Positions 5,521-8,810 of a stretch of 8,810 nt of DNA are shown here, one piece after another. The translations under genes were made by a program, and so were the position numbers. Source of the stretch: Chloroflexota bacterium (GTDB taxonomy: Bacteria > Chloroflexota > Dehalococcoidia > Lucifugimonadales > Lucifugimonadaceae); the NCBI GenBank assembly GCA_016189845.1, contig JACPRT010000080.1:1-8810 (forward strand). Reading direction: 5' to 3'. The stretch's first letter is position 1; each line of letters begins with the position of its first letter. Under the pieces are notes generated by a model. The model was not told the origin of the DNA, did not search any database, and saw nothing but the letters and a program-made list of their open reading frames with translations.

Positions 5521-6942
5521 TCTCTTGACACGCTCCCAGCGGGTGCCTTCGGCGGAGTCCATCAGGGCTACGCCCATGTCCAGTAGCTGCTTGCGCACGG
5601 CGTCGGCATCGGCATAGCGCCTGGCGGCCCGCAGCTCGTTGCGCTTTGCGATCAGATGCGCGATTTCGGGGACCGCCGGACCGTCGGTGGGCGCGAGCTG
5701 TTGGAAGTTCAGGCCCAGGACGTCGCCGCCCAGCTGGCGCAATGTTGCCTGCGCGTCCCGCACGTCGCGGCCATCGTCGCGTGCGCGGTTGATCTCCCGC
5801 GCAAGCTCGAACACAGCGGCCGCGCCCTGTGGCAGGTTGAGGTCGTCGTCCATTGCCGCTTCAAACTGTTCCCGGTAAGGCGCCGGGTCGACCGCCGGGA
5901 CCGACCCTCTGCCGTCGCCCTGACCAGCCGCCGCCTGGGTTCCCAGTGCGGCGCGAAGCCGGTGCGCGGCGCGCTCCTGGGAGTCGATCGATGCAAGGTC
6001 GTAGACGAGGGGGCTCCGGTAATGCGACGAATAGAACCACAGGCGGATGGCGTCCGGGGTATTCCGCTTGAGCGCGTCGCGCAGGCGCACGATGTTGCCC
6101 AGCGACTTGCTCATCTTCTCGCCTTCGAGCCGCAGCAGGCCGTTGTGCATCCAGAACCGTGCGAACGGCGACCTACCGGTGAAGGCCTCGCTCTGCGCAC
6201 GCTCGTTCTCGTGGTGCGGGAAGATCAGGTCGAGCCCGCCGCCGTGGATATCGATCTGCTCGCCCAGGTGATGCCGCGCCATTGCGCTGCACTCGATGTG
6301 CCAGCCTGGCCTGCCCTTGCTCCACGGGCCGTCCCAGGAAGGTTCGCCAGGTTTTGAGAGCTTCCACAGCGCGAAGTCTGCCGGGTACTCCTTGCGGGGC
6401 TCTGGGTCGAAACGTGTCCCCTGCAACATTTCATCCAGCGCGCGGCCGCTGAGCGCCCCGTAGGTCGGAAAATTCTGAACGCGGTAGTAGACGCTGCCGT
6501 CCGCCTCGTACGCGAAACCCTTCTCGATGAGTCCCGAGATCATGTCGATGATCTGTGGGATTTCCTGAGTCGCCCGCGGGTAGATATTCGCCGGCTTGAC
6601 CCCAAAAGCGGCCATGTCATCGACGAACGCCAGCCGATATTTCTCGGCGACAAGCTCGGAAGTGGATCCTTCCTTGTTCGCCTGAGCGATGATCTTGTCG
6701 TCGACATCGGTGAAGTTCTGGACGCGTTTGACCTTGTAGCCGCGGTATTCAAGATACCGGTGCAGGACTTCGAACGTTACCGAGGCGAGCGCGTGACCCA
6801 GGTGGGAATAGTTCGACGTGGTCACGCCGCACACGTAGAGGGTGACGGTGTCCCCGATGGGACGGAACTCCTCCTTGCGGCGTGAGAGGCTGTTGTAAAG
6901 CTGGATCGTAGCTATTTCGCGGTCGCCCCCAACGAGGGCCAT
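5518..6942 (-). CDS. cysS: Cysteinyl-tRNA synthetase
   Basis: CysS is a class I synthetase that activates cysteine with ATP and charges tRNA-Cys. The 474-residue product has the expected landmarks in order. YVCGVTTSNYSHLGHA (36-51) holds the HIGH-type motif as SHLGH and zinc ligand Cys38. NFTDVDDKII follows at 76-85. WHIECSAMA (214-222) carries Cys218 and IDIHGGGLDLIFPHHENE (230-247) carries His243 and Glu247, which keep the E. coli ligand spacing. EKMSKSLGN spans 275-283. A DALR-like helical region and the conserved C-terminal tail follow. The common CGPT is CGVT here, without the proline, which I recall from Chloroflexota enzymes. The ATG at 6942 lies 9 bp after ispDF. MALVGGDREIATI precedes the conserved core, so a slightly later start cannot be excluded. 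It is the last gene of the dedA-ispDF-cysS operon. Confidence 0.96.
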   Translation of the reverse strand: MALVGGDREIATIQLYNSLSRRKEEFRPIGDTVTLYVCGVTTSNYSHLGHALASVTFEVLHRYLEYRGYKVKRVQNFTDVDDKIIAQANKEGSTSELVAEKYRLAFVDDMAAFGVKPANIYPRATQEIPQIIDMISGLIEKGFAYEADGSVYYRVQNFPTYGALSGRALDEMLQGTRFDPEPRKEYPADFALWKLSKPGEPSWDGPWSKGRPGWHIECSAMARHHLGEQIDIHGGGLDLIFPHHENERAQSEAFTGRSPFARFWMHNGLLRLEGEKMSKSLGNIVRLRDALKRNTPDAIRLWFYSSHYRSPLVYDLASIDSQERAAHRLRAALGTQAAAGQGDGRGSVPAVDPAPYREQFEAAMDDDLNLPQGAAAVFELAREINRARDDGRDVRDAQATLRQLGGDVLGLNFQQLAPTDGPAVPEIAHLIAKRNELRAARRYADADAVRKQLLDMGVALMDSAEGTRWERVKR

Positions 6943-6946
6943 GCCC

Positions 6947-6963
6947 CGCCGCTAGGAGCGGCG
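6947..6963 (-). promoter_or_regulatory. Perfect 7-bp hairpin at the ispDF-cysS junction
   Basis: CGCCGCT and AGCGGCG flank a 3-base loop. On the minus strand the hairpin spans the ispDF stop codon and ends 4 nt before the cysS ATG. The G-rich stretch that would serve as the cysS Shine-Dalgarno partly lies in its 3' arm. Ribosomes finishing ispDF would melt it, so it could enforce translational coupling. It may also be chance in GC-rich DNA. Confidence 0.3.
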
Positions 6964-8136
6964 CTCTGCGGCGCGCACCGTTGCGATTGCCTGGGCTGCG
7001 ATGCCCTCACCCTGGCCGATCGCTCCGACGTTGTCGGTCGACGTGGCCTTCACATTCACATGGCCGGGCTCGACGCCCAGCGTTCCGGCGATGCTGCGCG
7101 CGATGGTTTGCAGATACGACGCCAGCTTCGGCCGCTGGGCGATGATTGTAGCATCGACGAATTCCACCAGCCATCCGGCGTCACCCGCGAGTGCGACCGC
7201 GCGTTGCAACAGCAACCGGCTATCGATGCCCTTCAGCGAAGGGTCCGACGACGGAAAGTGCTGGCCCAGGTCGCCTAAGCCCGCGCCGCCAAGCACGGCG
7301 CTCGCGACCGAATGCAGCAGGACATCGCCGTCGCTGTGTCCTTCCAGATGGAAGTCGAAGGGCACATCGGTGCCGCCGATCCGCAGCGGGCCGCCCGGGA
7401 CGAGCCTGTGACCGTCGAAGCCGGTGCCGTAGCGGACCTGCTCCGCTGCGCCTTGCCGTCCCTGTAGATGGGCCGCAATCGCCTCGGCGATAACGAGATC
7501 TTCCCGTGTCGTGACCTTGATGTTCCAGGGCGACCCCTCGAATATCACGACCTTCCCGCCCAGCCGCTCCACCATCGCGGCGTCGTCGGTCACGTCGTCG
7601 ACGACCTCGCGGTGACACCACTCCAGCAACTCCCTGCCGAACACCTGTGGAGTCTGCGCCGCCCACAGGCCTTCCCGTGGCGGCGTCGCCGTGACCGTTC
7701 GGGCGACATCGACCTGTTTGATCGTGTCACGGACCGGGATCGCCGCAACGGCTGCGCCGGTCGCTGCGACGGCCTCCATCCCCCGCTCGATCATGGGCTC
7801 GTCGACGAACGGCCGAGCGCCGTCATGCACTGCGACCCAGTCCGCCATTGGCAGGGCGTTCAGCCCGTTCCGCACCGAATCCTGCCGCCTGGCCCCACCG
7901 GCCACCACCGCCCTGATCTTCGTGAGCTCTCGTACGGCAATCAGCTCCTTCGCCGTCGCGAGATTCGGTTCCGATACGACCACCACCACGTCGCCGGCCC
8001 GTGGGCTGCGCTGGAACGTTTCCAGGCTGTACGCGAGCAAAGGCGTCCAGAGCACGGGGACGAATACCTTGTCGAGACCGAGCATGCGGGCGCTGCGCCC
8101 GGCCGCCACAACAACGACCCCAAGAGTCGCCGCCAC
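6952..8136 (-). CDS. ispDF: Bifunctional MEP-pathway enzyme IspD-IspF
   Basis: One polypeptide carries two non-consecutive steps of the MEP isoprenoid pathway. IspD makes CDP-methylerythritol from MEP and CTP. IspF cyclises the later phosphorylated intermediate to MEcPP. IspD covers about residues 5-225: GVVVVAAGRSARM (6-18) with Lys23 in the CTP-binding loop, VHDGARPFV (103-111), AAQTPQVF (159-166) and the NIKVTTREDLVIAE tail (205-218). IspF covers about 234-394: GTGFDGHRL (237-245) with metal ligands Asp241 and His243, GHSDGDVLLH (266-275) with the third ligand His275, IIAQRPK (331-337) and NVKATSTDNVG (361-371). The reading frame is open far upstream inside dedA. The true start is GTG at 8136, giving 394 residues that begin directly before the nucleotide-binding loop, 2 bp after the dedA stop. 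The intermediate step enzyme IspE is not in the window. Confidence 0.95.
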   Translation of the reverse strand: MAATLGVVVVAAGRSARMLGLDKVFVPVLWTPLLAYSLETFQRSPRAGDVVVVVSEPNLATAKELIAVRELTKIRAVVAGGARRQDSVRNGLNALPMADWVAVHDGARPFVDEPMIERGMEAVAATGAAVAAIPVRDTIKQVDVARTVTATPPREGLWAAQTPQVFGRELLEWCHREVVDDVTDDAAMVERLGGKVVIFEGSPWNIKVTTREDLVIAEAIAAHLQGRQGAAEQVRYGTGFDGHRLVPGGPLRIGGTDVPFDFHLEGHSDGDVLLHSVASAVLGGAGLGDLGQHFPSSDPSLKGIDSRLLLQRAVALAGDAGWLVEFVDATIIAQRPKLASYLQTIARSIAGTLGVEPGHVNVKATSTDNVGAIGQGEGIAAQAIATVRAAERRS

Positions 8137-8138
8137 GG

Positions 8139-8738
8139 CTACCCAACAAGCCTCTGGATTGCGGAGATCCCGTAGTAGCAGCCGTAGGCGACCCAGGTCG
8201 ACTTGATCGCCTTGCCGGCGTAGGTGACCAGCAAGAATCTTCGGATCGGGTAACGTACGCTGCCGGCCGCCATTCCGACCACATCGAAGAACGGGTTGGG
8301 AAACGTCGCCATCACGAAGAGGAGTAGCCCGCCCCTCTTGATCACCCATTGCTGCACACGCGGGTAATGGCGATTCTTCTGGATGAACGACCCGCCGGTG
8401 ACCCCGGCGAGATAGCCAGTCAGTTCCCCGATCGCCTCCGCTGATGCAGCGACGACCCCGAGCAGCGCCGGGTTCAGGCCGATTGCGGGCGAAGCCGCCG
8501 CGCAGACCGCGGCCAGTCCGGGTATGGGCAAGACGATCGAGCTGGCGCCGATGAGGCTGAACAGCCAGACGCCGGGGTATCCCAGCGCTTCGACATCGAA
8601 GGCGCCGGCCAGCCATAGAGCGCCGACGAATACGACGTATCCGGCCAGGAGGGCGAGCGTCGCGAAGCGAAGCGTCGTCTGCCAGCGCGCCGCGATTCGG
8701 TCCGGAGCCAGATTCTTGGCGAGGAGCCCTCGGGTCAT
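8139..8738 (-). CDS. DedA-family (VTT-domain) membrane protein
   Basis: The 199-residue product is an integral membrane protein of the DedA/VTT superfamily, whose members act in envelope lipid homeostasis; some flip polyprenyl-phosphate carriers or phosphatidylethanolamine. Hydrophobic segments lie at about 22-44, 55-83, 90-113, 136-160 and 167-190. The superfamily's re-entrant elements are visible as GELTGYLAGVTGG (104-116) and TFPNPFFDVVGMAAGSVRYPIRRF (145-168), followed by YAGKAIKSTW (173-182). The FPNPFFD form differs from the R-x-x-P of classical E. coli DedA and resembles the YqaA/archaeal-type branch. The substrate cannot be inferred. It is upstream of ispDF with a 2-bp gap, an attractive pairing because the MEP pathway feeds polyprenyl-phosphate synthesis, but that link is an inference. 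The ATG at 8738 has no Shine-Dalgarno and a -10-like box 7 bp upstream. Confidence 0.85.
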   Translation of the reverse strand: MTRGLLAKNLAPDRIAARWQTTLRFATLALLAGYVVFVGALWLAGAFDVEALGYPGVWLFSLIGASSIVLPIPGLAAVCAAASPAIGLNPALLGVVAASAEAIGELTGYLAGVTGGSFIQKNRHYPRVQQWVIKRGGLLLFVMATFPNPFFDVVGMAAGSVRYPIRRFLLVTYAGKAIKSTWVAYGCYYGISAIQRLVG

Positions 8739-8745
8739 GAAGGCG

Positions 8746-8751
8746 ATTGTA
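8746..8751 (-). promoter_or_regulatory. Candidate -10 box for a leaderless dedA-ispDF-cysS transcript
   Basis: TACAAT on the minus strand (five of six consensus positions) ends 7 bp before the dedA ATG, so initiation would fall at or beside the start codon. No convincing -35 is seen at 16-18 bp. An 11-bp palindrome, GCTTC-A-GAAGC (8755-8765), sits just upstream and includes the stop codon of the preceding gene. Confidence 0.35.
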
Positions 8752-8757
8752 AGAGCT

Positions 8758-8810
8758 TCAGAAGCCCCAGCGCGCGATCACGTCGATGCCGTACAGGCAG
8801 GCGTACGCCA
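8758..8810 (-). CDS. C-terminal fragment of an unrecognised upstream gene
   Basis: One minus-strand frame enters from the right edge and reads AYACLYGIDVIARWGF before a TGA at 8760-8758, 19 bp upstream of dedA. The residue mix looks like a real protein end (aromatic and hydrophobic, with no run of Arg/Pro as in shadow frames), but 16 residues are too few to name a family. Another frame across the edge is also open and runs into the dedA start as an Arg/Leu-rich stretch, which is less protein-like. Its position suggests it may belong to, or immediately precede, the dedA operon. Confidence 0.4.
   Translation of the reverse strand, partial: AYACLYGIDVIARWGF

Noticed and set aside
5656..6357. 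233-codon plus-strand open frame antisense to cysS
   Set aside because: It is a shadow frame with no motifs. The opposite strand carries the CysS HIGH-type, zinc-site and KMSKS elements.
7468..8175. 235-codon plus-strand open frame antisense to ispDF
   Set aside because: It is dominated by Arg, Asp, Pro and His and matches no family. IspD motifs are intact on the other strand.
8137..8616. N-terminal extension of ispDF into dedA, giving a 554-residue protein
   Set aside because: The first 160 residues are an Arg/Gly-rich shadow of dedA in another frame. IspD homology begins directly after the GTG at 8136.

Overview
The window is a GC-rich bacterial chromosome segment made almost entirely of housekeeping genes packed head to tail. 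Gene content and family variants point to Chloroflexota or a close relative. The evidence is a SecG of the 'LLQVRG ... RxRRGxExxLF' type, a YvcK homologue with two N-terminal membrane segments, a fused IspD-IspF, and a CysS with an SHLGH signature. The phylum call is an inference from remembered family features and was not tested by phylogeny.

Left part. A truncated sufB (Fe-S cluster assembly scaffold) runs off the left edge on the minus strand. It is divergent from a plus-strand series: pcm (isoaspartyl repair methyltransferase), gatB (amidotransferase subunit for tRNA-Gln/tRNA-Asn), a membrane-anchored yvcK-type gene and secG (translocon subunit). The 81-bp gap between sufB and pcm holds two overlapping divergent promoters. 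It also holds a 21-bp palindrome that closely resembles an IscR/Rrf2-type Fe-S regulator site. gatB, yvcK and secG are separated by 6 and 10 bp and look like one operon, possibly with its own extended -10 promoter in the pcm-gatB gap.

Middle. secG converges on a small VapBC-type toxin-antitoxin module (minus strand). A hairpin sits between them and overlaps the vapC stop codon. The promoter region of the module is AT-rich, carries four spaced copies of a 6-bp direct repeat, and has a -10 box placed so that vapB would be translated from a leaderless mRNA.

Right part. The minus strand carries dedA (VTT-domain membrane protein), then ispDF (two steps of MEP isoprenoid synthesis on one chain), then cysS (cysteinyl-tRNA synthetase). 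Their spacing is 2 and 9 bp, so this is an operon. The last 53 bp encode the C-terminal end of an unrecognised upstream gene on the same strand.

Two housekeeping operons converge, with an accessory toxin-antitoxin cassette at their 3' junction. I found no tRNA, rRNA, CRISPR array, insertion sequence or obviously new multi-gene system. The regulatory DNA between sufB and pcm and in front of vapB is the most interesting part. No gene-free stretch exceeds 300 bases.
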